DNA of 64,000 nucleotides. Source: Rosa chinensis. Lineage: Eukaryota; Streptophyta; Magnoliopsida; Rosales; Rosaceae. The position numbers were made by a program, and so were the translations under genes. The stretch lies in contig NC_037091.1 in assembly GCF_002994745.2 (NCBI RefSeq), forward strand, positions 38,314,112 to 38,378,111, read 5' to 3'. Position 1 is the first letter of the stretch; each line of letters opens with the position of its first letter. Shown piece by piece: positions 11,985-23,384 of this stretch. The notes beneath the pieces were generated by a model. That model was given only the letters and a program-made list of their open reading frames with translations, had not been told where the DNA came from and ran no database searches.

Positions 11985-12600
11985 TATATATTGAAAGAAC
12001 AAAAGTTGATAGACAAGTTGGTGTAATCTATCAGTCGTAATATTCTCAGTCATATTCAGCTGCTCTTATCTCTTGAAAATGGACAGCTGATTCTAGAATG
12101 AAACTTAATTAGGAGAGCTACTTGGAGATATTTCTTAGTGTGATGTTGAACTACGGCCGGGGTAATGCTTACATTTACCATTTAACACTTTAACCTACTA
12201 GTCTAAAGTGTATGTCACACATACACGGTGTTTGCGTTCTTTGCCCTTTTTAAATTAACATGTATGGATAAATACCATTTCATTAAATGTTTCTATGGTT
12301 TTAAACTTGCAGGCATGATCTTGAGTCTCAACCAATGCATCCAGAACGTAGTTGATGAGACGATTTAATATGGTGTGGAGCTTAGCAGGATAACTTCCAG
12401 TTTGCTGGGTAATATTCATATGAATTGGAAAATGAATATGGCAAAGGAGGTCTTTGATTTAAGGATAGTTAAGGGTCAAGTCCCTCCTATGCTTCCTGTA
12501 AAAATTTGGTCAGTGGTTATGTAAAAATTAAAAGAGTAGCTGGACCACTAAGGCTTGTTAACTAAATGATCCAAACAAATTGATGCCTGATATGAAATGC
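11985..12600. other. Spacer continuing the duplicated block, faint PPR-like remnant
   Basis: Continues the spacer interrupted by the Copia element and matches 46.0-46.5 kb inverted. Around 12438-12530 a short stretch reads MAKEVFDLRIVKGQV in one frame, like the PPR relic at 32.5 kb, but it is too short to call a gene. Confidence 0.45.
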
Positions 12601-12884
12601 AAATTCTTTTTGAGAGGTTTTCATCTCTGAAGGCATTTAATATCAGTTGGTGTTGCACATCACTGAATAATATAAATCATTGTTTCAAACATAGATTTCG
12701 TTTTCTTTATTTCGTTAGGGTAGAACAATATTTGTCTATTGTTCTTGAATTTTTTTTTGAGAGGTTTTCATCTCTGAAGGCATTTAATATCAGTTGGTGT
12801 TGCACATCAGTAAATAATATAAATCATAGGTTTTGTTTTCTTTATTTCGTTAGTATAGAACAATTGACGATTGTTCTTGAATTT
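12601..12884. repeat. Two-copy tandem duplication, ~147-bp period
   Basis: A segment beginning near TGAGAGGTTTTCATCTCTG (12611) is repeated from 12758 with few changes and a short deletion in the second unit. Both units end in a TTGTTCTTGAATTT stretch. The start of the unit resembles sequence after the PPR relic near 32670. Confidence 0.85.
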
Positions 12885-13447
12885 GATTGCCTTATTGCCC
12901 TAAGCCACTAACAATTCAAGTAACTGTTGCCTGATAAAGTTGAGAGGGAAAACCCTGCAGAAAGTGTACATATATGCAGACATCTTCCTCTGTAGTCTAT
13001 ACATATATCCTATTTAGGAACTTACATTTGTTTTTGGGGTAGCCTTATAATGTGATTCATATTCAGGTCTTTACCAGATCAGATCTGATACACAGAAACA
13101 AAAGCTCAATTGCAAACCTTGTTATGTTATGCTATGGTATGCTATGCTACATGACTGACTCTCAAATTAGGAATGTGGAAAATGGAACAGATAGAATTCA
13201 TTGACTTGGCCAGTCTCTGCATGATGTGTGGTATCAATTAATTCATTTGCTTTTTTTCTTTTGTTAACTTTGTCGGCTTCATAATTGTGAAAATGCGTCA
13301 ATGCCTCAATGGCATTAGAAACTTCCTCAGTGAAATAGGAATCCAATTAATTCACACACACCTTCCTCCCTTTAATTTGCTTCCTCTCCAAAATCTCTGA
13401 ACTCTTTCACTAGCTCTTTTGTCATCTTGACAGCTAGCTTTATTTCA

Positions 13448-14720
13448 ATGGTGAATATTGAAGAATCCTCTTCTTCTTCTTTCACCCATCCAAGAAAATA
13501 CCTTGTTTTTCTGAGTTTCAGAGGCGAGGATACACGCAATAATTTCACAGGTTATTTGTGCAGAGCTTTGCGGCAGAAGGGATCATCACCTTCATGGATG
13601 ATCAGCTCAGACGAGGAGAAGAAATATCGACAGCACTTCTCCAAGCAATTGAACAGTCAAGGATTTCAATCATCATCTTCTGTAAAAACTATGCATCCTC
13701 CAAGTGGTGCTTGGATGAACTTGTCAAGATTCTCGACTGCAAGAAATCAAATTAACAAATGGTTCAACCGGTTTCCTACAAAGTCGATCCCTTGGATATA
13801 CGAAATCATAGAGGTAGTTTTGGGGAGGGACTTGCTAATCTGGAATGCAAATTCAAAGATAACTTGGAAAAGGTCCAGAAATGGAAGAATGCTCTTTCAG
13901 AAGCCGCAAATTTGTTAGGGTGTACTCTCTTGTACGAGTACGTTTTTATCCACTGGCATTAATTTATCCTACATCTTGATATGACCTTGATTACCTTTTC
14001 AACTTCTGTCATTTTTCAATTTCTTTACATATGATACAAGATTATGTATGAATTACAACATACTTCAAGAAGGTAATATTTATTTAGCATACTTGTTCAA
14101 ATTGTTATTGCGAGTGTGTTTCTTCGATGAAAACTGCGAGTGTGTGTGGATGATATTCTTGATTACAATGTTGTTTATTTTGTTTGTGAGGGGAACTGGT
14201 TTCCTTAAATGTTTCCTACACTTTCAAAATGTCAGGCACTGTTCTGAACCCAAACTTATTTATGACATTGCTGAAGAAAGCTCAATGAAATTGATAGAAC
14301 GTACATACGTGGAGGTAACCAAGGACCCTGCGATGGAAGTGTAGAGAAATGGCAAGCTACATTAGATGGTTTCAAAAGTCCAAAAATTTGAAAAGTTCTC
14401 AAAATAAGTGGCAATGGATTGGATGACATTGTGAAGGAAGCTTTTCTTGACATTGCATGTTTCTTTAAAGGTAAAGATAGAAAACATGTGATACAAATAC
14501 TAGAAGCTTGTGACCACAACCCTGAGTATTTTATCGATGTGCTCATAGAAAAGGCCCTCCTTAGAATTACATACCATGATTGCATTTGGTTGCATGACTT
14601 GCTAGAAGAAATGGGTACATATATAGTTTACCACGAGTTGATTTATAACCCTGGAAAACGTTGTAGATTATGGTTTCATGAAAATGTTTACCATGTTCCA
14701 ACCAAGAACACAGTTGCATA
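13448..14720 (+). pseudogene. TNL pseudogene A (broken TIR, NB-ARC mostly deleted)
   Basis: Starts like TNL-2 with MVNIEE and a TIR domain containing [17 protein letters not shown]. Compared with TNL-2, one base is missing near 13580, shifting frame, and codon GAA has become TAA near 13753. The intron follows, then a scrap of the NB-ARC exon start (near 14237). The core from P-loop to GLPL is deleted, and the exon resumes near 14345 and stays open from 14419 (FLDIACFFKG, then MHD as IWLHDL). The copy ends in the next intron, where a transposon-like sequence begins (14765). No linker, LRR or C-terminal exon follows. It cannot make a full receptor. Confidence 0.9.
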
Positions 14721-14764
14721 TTTCTGCCTCAAGTTTAGTTATTTTTTTGTTAACATCCTAAACT

Positions 14765-15035
14765 ATAGGAAAATAGGTCATTTACAGCGTGCAAAAAATG
14801 TCGTAAATGACTTTTTACGGCGCATAGATAGGTGCGTCCTTATAAACCGCGCTGTAAAATTGAACTCAAATTTTCAATTTCACAGCGCTCATTTTGCACG
14901 TAGTGAATAAGCTGTATGTAAGCCGTAAATGATTATTTACGGCACAGGTTGAACGCCGTAAATGAAAATTTACGACACGCACTGCACGCCGTAAATGATA
15001 AATTTATGGCTCGCTTTGCACGCCGTAAATATCAT
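14765..15035. mobile_element. Possible CACTA-like terminal region with TTTACGGC repeats
   Basis: Begins ACTATAGGAAAATAGG, like a decayed CACTA end, followed by repeated short motifs in both directions: GCCGTAAAT, TTTACGGC, TTTACAGC and CACGCCGTAAAT. Clustered subterminal repeats are typical of CACTA transposons. One more copy, ATTTACGGCGCGC, lies at about 17811. No transposase and no matching right end were found, so this is an inference from the repeat pattern. Confidence 0.4.
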
Positions 15036-15570
15036 TCTGACTTTTAAAAAAAAAAATTAATTAAAATAAAAAATGTCAATTAATTTCTGGCCAGGAAAAG
15101 ATTTGTTATAGAAGAAAGATAAGAACACTTCACTGAAAGTTAATAAATAACTTCAATATAGTAACACTACCTGTTGATCCTAATCTACATAAACTGCATC
15201 TAGCTTTCAACATATTCACTAAAACAAACTAGATAATATTCATTCCTGCATCCAGAATTGGCAGTCCTCACAATGACTCCCAAATAGGGATCAAGCCTGC
15301 AATAACAGAAGTGTATAAGAAAAGGTGAAGAGAATTCAAATGTTGAAGACCGGCAACTAATAATATCATAATAATTTGGACAGTCATTTGCCAAAACAGA
15401 AAAAATTAGGACAGCCAAAACATGAATGATCAAAAGGACACCGGTATTTTCTAAAGGTGAGATAGAAATAATTATAATCATGCTGCTAAAAATTATAATC
15501 TTGGTTAAATTATACATTTCACATCTTAAACTAATTCTAAAACAGTTGTAAAATAGAAATTAGTAATTAC

Positions 15571-16680
15571 CTTGTTAGCAATGTTGTTGGAGAGCCAATC
15601 CAGGCCTTCATACAGACCCACTCCAGAGGTTGCACCAGTGTTCTGGATATACCTATAAAGACAAATGACACATATTAGAATAATGAAGATTGAATGAATG
15701 ACAGAAGCGGAGGGACATGAAGCTCATGAAGTTACCAGTGACGTTGTCAGAGAGAGTGGAGGCCAAGCTTATCAGTAATTTCAGTAGCATTCATTGCACT
15801 GGGGAGATCTTGTTTGTTGGCAAAAACAAGCAACACAGCTTCTCGCAGCTCATCTTGAAACCAGCATTTAACTTAATTAAATATGGAACAGAAACCAATA
15901 TACATCTAATCACACACAGATAAAACCTCCAAAGAAAAAGGGAACAGATAACAGGAATAAAAGAATAGACCTTCAAATTAACATGATCATACTAAAGCAC
16001 ATAAATCCAGTTCAATAATGGTTATTAATTAGTCATAAGTCATAACAGGCAAAGCTAAAGCAGAGTAACAGATTGGTCAAGATAAGCTTCATTCCATAAG
16101 TCCATTTTGGGAAGAAAAAAACTACAATAAAACTTGCAGATATCCAATACACATCTGTGGTATACAAATACATGGTAAAGTATGCTACTTAAGCCACTTG
16201 TTGACTGATTTTTATAATAACCTTGCATTCATTTCTATAATCTACAAGTCTTTCATCTATTGGTAACTTAAACCTCATATACCAGAGCCACTGCAAGGAT
16301 AAAAAACATGTCTGTAAACGTGCCCTCACAAGATTAGAACAAACCGCATTTGACATCCTGTGCAATCCATCCCTTGCCTCAACAACACGGTCTCTGTCAC
16401 TGCTGTCTACAACAAAGATAAGACCCTGTGTGTTCTGGAAGTAGTGCCTCCCCAAAGGTCAGATCTGAAAGGAAGAAAATGGGTATCTCAAATCTGTCAA
16501 GCCTTTTTGATTCAAGAAAGTACAGCAAACTTTCAAAAATAAGCCAACTTAAACTTCATTTCATAACTCCATGTGGCTCTCTAACAATCACTAACTTCAT
16601 ACAATGTCCTGAACCCCTGACATCCCAGACTGAAGCTGATGTTCTTGTATTCCAAGGTCTCAATATTGAATCCTGTCAAT
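15571..16680 (-). pseudogene. ADP-ribosylation factor (ARF) GTPase pseudogene
   Basis: Minus-strand exon remnants spell ARF sequence: IETLEYKNISF (near 16650), [20 protein letters not shown] (within 16390-16452), [20 protein letters not shown] (within 15770-15840) and the tail [20 protein letters not shown] (15571-15652). Introns remain, so it is not a processed copy. Breaks: the switch-II region near 16625 is out of frame, a TGA replaces the residue after GLHSL near 15745, and the first exon with the P-loop is absent. An ARF regulates vesicle budding; this copy cannot make a working GTPase. Confidence 0.85.
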
Positions 16681-17619
16681 CAATAATTTTTATTTTTTTT
16701 ATTTATTTTTTTATATTAATACTGACCTTTACATTTGCAATAATTTTAAAAGCATCACAACCTAACCAACTTCACTGAGGAACATCAGAATCAATGAAAA
16801 TTCACAAGGCAACCTGGTAAGTATCACATAACATGATCACTACCTGATGTATTTGCGAGAGCTTGGTTCTGATGTATTTGTTGTTTCCAGGTATATTAGC
16901 CTAGCCATTTCAAGGCTTTATAGTCCACACTCACTATCTGTATTTTTTTTACAGTCTTGTACAAAATTTTTGTTTCTTATAATAAAAAGATGAAGAAGGC
17001 AGATACAAAGTGTGTTTCCTATATAAGCAGTAATGATCTGGTGTTAAGATCAACGAAGAATCCAACTTAAGAACTTTCAGCACATTTGCAAGTGGGAAGA
17101 AATGCACGAACATGACAATGAAAACAGTGAATAAATCCACAATATGTGAATAGGGCATATGGATTTTAAAGAAAAGAATCGAAGTGTATCAATTCGTAGA
17201 AGCAATCATTTGAAATGTGTTGTGGTATTAAGACCCGGCCGGCTAACAATTTTACAGTGGATTTCACCTTCTTTTAATATTTTCCAGAACCTAGAATCTT
17301 AAGTAGTTTAGCAACATAACAAATGGAATATCTAGTTATTTGATGCATTCAACCAAAATTGAATAGAAAGAGAAGCAGAAATTGACCTTATCAGTAGTGA
17401 GAACCAAAGTGGCATGTATGTCGCTCCCGCCACTCCGTCAAATCTTTCCTAAAACCTCTCATGTTAAATTAAAATTTCACATATCAAGCTTTCACGAATT
17501 GAATTGAACGAATGTTGATATCAAATTCAAAACGAAAAAAAATAAAATTAAAAACCCTAAATTACTGACCGAACTGAGCTTCGAGGAGCGAAGTGCAGAG
17601 CAGGAAGGATTAGAGAGAG
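16681..17619. other. No recognisable gene
   Basis: AT-rich sequence between the ARF relic and the next fragment. The missing first ARF exon was looked for here on the minus strand and not found. Confidence 0.5.
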
Positions 17620-17823
17620 TCAACTATTCGATCGAAATGGTTCGCATTTGAAGATCCGAATCAAAAATTCGGAAGTGAGTCCCTTGACGAAGTCTCTGAG
17701 ATCGTCGTCGGAGAGGCCGAACTTCTGGAGCTCCGCCTTGGATGGCACACTGGCGGAGGCGGATTTGACAATCGAGAGCTGAGGGAGTGTGATCTCAGAG
17801 ACGATATCATTTACGGCGCGCAA
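17620..17823 (-). other. Unidentified gene fragment, 5' exon-like
   Basis: A GC-richer island in AT-rich surroundings with a 67-codon minus-strand ORF containing KAELQKFGLSDDDLRDFVKG, which looks protein-coding but which I cannot assign. Its outer end runs into a TTTACGGC motif like those at 14.8-15.0 kb, so it may be host sequence caught in the same element as the ARF relic. Confidence 0.35.
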
Positions 17824-18017
17824 TTATGCGTCGTTAACTAACAAGAAATTAAGTCATATGACTAATGAGTGCCCACCGCTGTCCCTTGTTAAAGTTTTAT
17901 TAATGAGAAGAGAGAAATGAGAGGGACAAACTTTTTTTTTTTTGAGAATGTGAAAGGGACAAACCTCACCTCGTACATAAACGAGAAAGCTAAATGAAAA
18001 GATAAAACAAAAAGATC

Positions 18018-19066
18018 ACCACCATTTTTTTATATTCACACGCCCCCTCTATTTTTTTATTATTTTAATTTAATTTTCTTTTAAAAATTACCCTAACTAC
18101 CCTTTCTTATAATTATGTTTCTTTTTCTTTTTCTATTTGGCAAGTTGAGGATCCTAAACCCTTATTTTTCCGCAGACACAGAGGACTTCAAAACTCTTTT
18201 CGATTCCCTCTTTTCTGTTTCTTCAAAAACTTATGTAGCAAAGTCATGCTATCTCTCTAATATGATGCTTTAAAGTTTAATCATGGTAAAACAAGAAACT
18301 TTAGACCCATCTTTTGAGAAAATTTTACATTTGATTTGCAATGGAGACATGGAAAGAAAAAAAAAAGTTTAGTGATCATTCGAGCCCTTTGAATCTATTA
18401 TTCCTGTTAAGATTCTAACTAAAATTATTTGGTGTATTTGAATCTATTGAGCAACTATAAAACTTTACAACAGCCTAATAATGATGGCCTTATGATTATA
18501 AACATGATTTGTTCTACTATATTATACTAGTAGAACATAATTTTTTCCCCACACGAAGATTGCAACTCATTGCATTCAATATTATCTAGAGTATCTCCAA
18601 ATTTTGTGTACATCATCAACTGCAGTGTAGAAGCTTGTGGCTGAAGTGGATAAAACGTTGATTCCATATTTTTTTTATTTTTTTATTTTATTTGAGGATG
18701 ATGCACCTGGATTAAGGGTCATCAACAAACAAGCATTGAGTTTGGTACTTTGCAAAATATGAGGACAAACTTTACAATTTGGATTCAGTTGGGTGAAGGT
18801 GATTACTTGGGAAGCATATTCTTTGTCTAATAATACAGGTCATTTCACTTAATAAACGTATTATTTTTCCTTCATTTATAGGTAAAAAAAAAGATTTATT
18901 GTATAAAGATGTTTGATTCATGATTGAATTGCCAAATAGAAAAAAAAGAAAAAAGAAAAAGAAACAGATTTACAAGGGAGGGTAGTTAAGGTAATTTATA
19001 AAAAAGATTGAATTAAAGTAATAGAAAATTAGAATATGTGTGTGAATAGAGAAAAATGGTGTGTGA
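18018..19066. mobile_element. Inverted-repeat element (~1 kb, long TIRs)
   Basis: About 110-130 bp at the left (CACCATTTTTTTATATTCACAC, then TTACCCTAACTACCC and a CTTTTTCTATTTGGCAA stretch) recurs as an imperfect reverse complement at the right end (18935-19066). CACCACC stands at both outer edges (18017-18023, 19071-19077) and may be part of the target duplication. No transposase ORF. Long TIRs suggest a Mutator-type MITE, not proven. Confidence 0.65.
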
Positions 19067-19326
19067 ATAGCACCACCCAACAAACATTATAAAAGAGAAG
19101 CAAACGAAGCAATATCTAAAACTAAAATAGTGAAAAACATAAACCACCACCTTAATTATTAGGCGATGGGCCGGCCATCCTAGAAGTAAGGTCATGGACA
19201 TGACCTAATTGGTTGATAAAGACGAAAATTGATTATGACGTCAACATTACACCTTGATAAGAGTGGTACATGCATGAAGGAAAAATAATACCTCTATCAA
19301 GCTCCCTTTAAACATTACACACATTA

Positions 19327-20431
19327 AAGCAGTCGTAACCCTAAAACTTTTCTCTCAAAACAAGAGCCGCAGTTGTCCCGCAAGATTGTATGCCCAGTCC
19401 GACGGCACGCCCTAGCGGCGGAGTCGTCGGATGGGCTCGAATGGACCTTGTGTCCGATGTTCATAGGTCCAGTTGGGGTATTGGCTGCAGAATGATGGCT
19501 TTGCTGTTCGGGGCGATAAGCGGACTTGCCGGTGACGGACAATGGCGGGCTGAAGATTGGAAGGCGGTGTCGGCATCGTCTTGCCCTAGGGAGGAGCGCG
19601 AATGGATTGGTGGATGCTTCGAGGTGGTGACGCGTTTTCGGAGATCGCCTACCGGTAATGGCCGGACGTTGGCATCGTCGAGAACCACTGGGTTCAGATT
19701 GGATCTGTTAGACCCGATTTGGTTTGGGCTGTATGGCTCCGACCTGAGGGGCGGCGAGGCTAGATGGCTCGACGACAGTAGAGGTGGCTCTGCCGCCGGT
19801 GGTGGGACGACATGGGAGGCGCCGGTGGGATGCAAGGTTTCTGATTTCTGCACCTAATTGCTTCGACTTGGGCCTGTTGGAGTTTGGGTCTGGGCTTTGT
19901 CCCTTGGCCCATTTATCTTTTCTATTTTGTCTTATTTTTACTTACTTTTAATTAAACGTGGCTCTATGCCGGCAATAAGTCTCTACCACTTTTGGTTAGG
20001 GCGACGTGGGCTTTGTCCCGGTATGCACACTCAGTGTGCCTTGTCTGGCCTAGCGAGTCGGTGAGCTATTTGCTTGATCAAATGGACGCAACCTCCTAGT
20101 GGCAGAATGAAATTGAGTGTCGCCGGATTTATTTCCGTGCGACAACATAGTGGGAAAGCTGTGCTATTTGTAACGATACTTCTTTATAATAGAGTTATAT
20201 TTCCGGTATGTCACCGCTATGTTAAAGCAAATGGAGTAGCCATTTGTGCACTCTTTGCTAATTGGTGCTTGTTAGAATAGATTTTGTGGAGAGCTTTGAT
20301 ATTATTTCAGGATGTTCTCTCTATGCTTATTGTAATATGGGGTTTAGGCTTTACGTCCCCCCCTTGTATTTTGCAATTTCATTAATCAAGGCTTGAAGGC
20401 AGCCGCACCAGCCCCCTTTCAAAAAAAAAAA
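19327..20431 (+). mobile_element. Poly(A) retroposon (LINE-like, non-autonomous) with 17-bp TSD
   Basis: Flanked by a perfect 17-bp direct repeat AAACATTACACACATTA (19310-19326 and 20432-20448) and ending in poly(A). The left half is GC-rich with a 155-codon ORF (19390-19857) that I do not recognise; the right half is AT-rich. Target-site duplication plus poly(A) shows target-primed reverse transcription, as for LINEs and their passengers. No reverse transcriptase is present. Confidence 0.8.
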
Positions 20432-20680
20432 AAACATTACACACATTACAAACATTAGTGGGTTGCACCTACAATTATGGCTCTTTATATGGGTTTCCAA
20501 CCCTCTTATTATTTTTCTTCTGGTATTGATTCAAGTTTGAATTTTTTTTTGATTTTTTTTTTTTGGGTTACATTGAAAGGATGAAATTGCTAAAGTAGCC
20601 TAATGCCAACTCATTTTCGCATCCTTCTCACCACTTGGCCAACATAGGGGCCGATTCAAGCTTTGTTTTGTAATTTATTA

Positions 20681-21405
20681 GGGTAAAATCTTTATATGAT
20701 ACCTGAACTATCACGAAATGTAATTTTTGGTACCTATAAATTTTTAGGGAGTCTAGTGGTACCTGTATTATCCCTCCGTTAGCCATTTTAGTACTTCCGT
20801 CAATTATTCCGTTAAAGTATGGGTAAAATCGTAAAACACCTATTTTTTATATTTCTTTTACAAATTTTTAACTAAACTAAATTAAACTAGGTTAAAAAGT
20901 AAGACCTAAAATTGAATGTCGTGAATATTTAGATTTACCTAACATCTCCATTGATTAATCCTATTAATTGTTCGAGAAAAAAATTATCTCATTAGTTGAC
21001 CCAAATTAATATATATTAAATTTTCATAAAAAAAAAACTAAAGAAAACTAGAAGTACTTAAATTAATTGCCCCAAGTATCTCAAGAATAGTGAAGAATAA
21101 ATTGGGTATTATTATTATTTTTTTTATGTGTCAATTTTTTTTTAATTATAGATATTCAATATATTAAATTCTATAATTTCTAAATATGAATGAAATACTA
21201 TTTTACCCTTACTATTTTACCCTTACTATTTTACTCACATGAGTGTCACATGACCGCCACATAGGCATTTTTAACGGAATAATGGACAGAGATACTATAA
21301 GGGCTAACGGATGGATCATACAGGTACCACTAGACTCCCTGAAAATTTGTAGGTACTAAAAAGTGCATTTTGTGATAATTCTGATACTATATGAGGATTT
21401 TACCC
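20681..21405. mobile_element. Mutator-type MITE (725 bp, 9-bp TSD)
   Basis: Ends GGGTAAAATC and GATTTTACCC, with inverted repeats of about 150 bp (including GGGAGTCTAGTGGTACCTGTA on the left and its imperfect reverse complement on the right). A perfect 9-bp direct repeat AATTTATTA flanks it (20672-20680 and 21406-21414). Long TIRs with a 9-bp duplication are the mark of Mutator-like elements. The interior is AT-rich without ORF. Confidence 0.92.
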
Positions 21406-21549
21406 AATTTATTAATTGGTTTTTTTTTTCCTACGTGGATAAGTAAATTATTGTCATATTTGAAAGGGCAAATTTTTTTGTTTTTTGTTTTAGACCTTAT
21501 TGGTGAATGACCAAAGAAAGAAAAAGGGTGGTGCAGTCTCAGTTAACAG

Positions 21550-22340
21550 TTATTGGGCTTTTCTATCAAAGCTCGTTTATGTAATGAACCTCCAAATTGT
21601 ATTTAGATACCTACATCTCTATTTCTTTCGATCTCAGAATTCTACAATATGCAACAAGAAGAAGAAGAAGAAGCGACGTCGTAATGGCGTTGAAGTTTCT
21701 GAACAAGAAGGGGTGGCACACCGGGAGCCTCCGGAACATAGAGAACGTCTGGTGAGGAAGAGGGAGGTTTTGACTGTGTTGGGAAAGAAGATGTGGGCTT
21801 TTATTGGTAACCAGCTGGGCAAGTTGAGAGAAACGGAGGCTCGGTTTGAACGGCGTCAGGCAGAGAGAGAATGGGAGAGACAGAGGAGTGAGAGTTTTAG
21901 AATGGAGTGTGAGCAAGAACGGGAATGGAAATGGGAGGAATGGGTGAAGAAGAAGGAGAAAGAGAATGGAGTGTGAGCAAGAACGGGAGCAGTTGAAGAA
22001 GCAGAGGATTCAAGAATGGGAATCATTTCGAGAAGGACAGTGAGGAGAGACAGAGAAGAAGAAGAAGAGGAGGAGGAGAAGAAGCGTTGATTCATGAGAG
22101 GGAATGGGAGGAGAGGATGAATAGGAGGAGGTCAGAATGGAAGAAGAGGATGGATGATATGTTGGGTCACCACCGGGCCGACATGGGCCAGATGCGGACT
22201 CGCATTCTCCATGAGCAGCAAAATCTTTCGAGCCAGTTACTGGGGATTGTCTCTCAGTGGACTACTCATCCAGCTGGACTGTGATCATACCGGTGCAAGC
22301 CACCATTATTTATCACAGATGGATAGTTTGGTGGATATGT
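21550..22340 (+). pseudogene. Chimeric locus: CWC25 promoter and 5' end joined to a coiled-coil sequence
   Basis: From about 21550 to 21749 the sequence copies the promoter, leader and first 23 codons of CWC25 (57418-57663), including the ATG at 21684 (MALKFLNKKGWHTGS). A TGA follows Trp23, where the match stops. The rest encodes Arg/Glu-rich coiled-coil sequence in shifting frames (ERRQAEREWERQRSESFR; later HHRADMGQMRTRILHEQQN, SQLLGIVSQW), which resembles the C-terminal tail of plant trihelix-type proteins; that likeness is tentative. A 63-bp stretch (GAATGGAGTGTGAGCAAG) is duplicated at 21901 and 21964. The start codon gives only a 23-residue peptide, so it is probably a pseudogene. Confidence 0.75.
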
Positions 22341-22822
22341 AAAGGTTAGTGAATTACTTAATGTACTCTGGTGACTGGTGAGTACTTTGTTCATTAGCTT
22401 CAAATCAAGCCAATAAGGGCTATTATTTGTCGATCCAATTTTTAATGTAACTATCTTGCTTGGAATGAATAAAACTTCCTTTTTCCCCTAGACAATATTT
22501 TGGCACTATGAGTGTGAGATCAGATATTTATTTAGTGTATATTAATGTGTAGGGTTTTGATACGGCACTGTGATTTATCCTTTTATCTGAAGCATTTATT
22601 TGCTGGTTTTGACCCGATTCAATATAAATTAGCTTAGTTATAGCTCTCCTTTATGTTGTATTAGTTTTTCTACAGGTATCTAAGTCAAGAGGAACAATAC
22701 TCTACTGTATTCAAAACCTTTGGCGCCCTAGCTGTTCAAAGAATTCAACCTTCTCATAGAATTCACTATGGCTCTTAGTAGCCATAAGGAAATTTACTTC
22801 AATAGTTCTTTTTGTTATATAT
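22341..22822. other. No gene seen
   Basis: AT-rich sequence up to the gypsy insertion; the same locus continues after it at 30468. Confidence 0.5.
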
Positions 22823-23331
22823 TGTACATACATGTGCATTTGCAAGCATAATTAGCTATAATGAGCCACGCTCATTGTACCGCCAGGGGTACCAACGCCC
22901 ACCATATGAGTGACTGGCGTAAAGACAGCTAGCCGGGTTACCGCCTGAGCCCCGGATCAACCCCAAAGCACCGCCGACGCGCCACCACGCGCCGTGTCAA
23001 GTTAGCATCAGAAGCTACTGAAACTGGGAACTGAAGCACATCAGTCCCACATCGAAAACAAGGAGAAGATCATCCTCTTCCTCACCTATAAAAGGTCCTC
23101 TCCTCTCTCCTCATTAATTACGCATTTACTACTCATTATTGTTATGCTGCCTATATGCATTGACTGACTTAGGCATCGGAGAGTTGAAGACCGCCCAACG
23201 CGGTCTCCCTCTAACGCCCTGTCTTGTGTTTGGCAGCTAGCGGTAATCCTCGGATCGGCAGAGTAGCGGTCCGCCTGCCGGACCAGCGTTAGACCAAGGT
23301 TTGGCTACCGCCAGACTTTTGAGCATTAACA
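22823..23331 (+). repeat. gypsy 5' LTR
   Basis: 509 bp, TGTACATACATG to GAGCATTAACA. A TATA box (TATAAAAG) lies at 23087-23094, so transcription should start roughly 30 bp further on. It differs from the other LTR by G for A in GAGCCAC(G/A)CTC. Confidence 0.95.
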
Positions 23332-23332
23332 T

Positions 23333-23350
23333 TGGCGCCGTCTGTGGGAA
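23333..23350 (+). promoter_or_regulatory. gypsy primer-binding site
   Basis: TGGCGCCGTCTGTGGGAA starts one base after the 5' LTR, a common type of plant Ty3/gypsy tRNA primer site. Confidence 0.88.
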
Positions 23351-23384
23351 ACCTTGAACAAAAAGTCATCCCATCACAATTACC

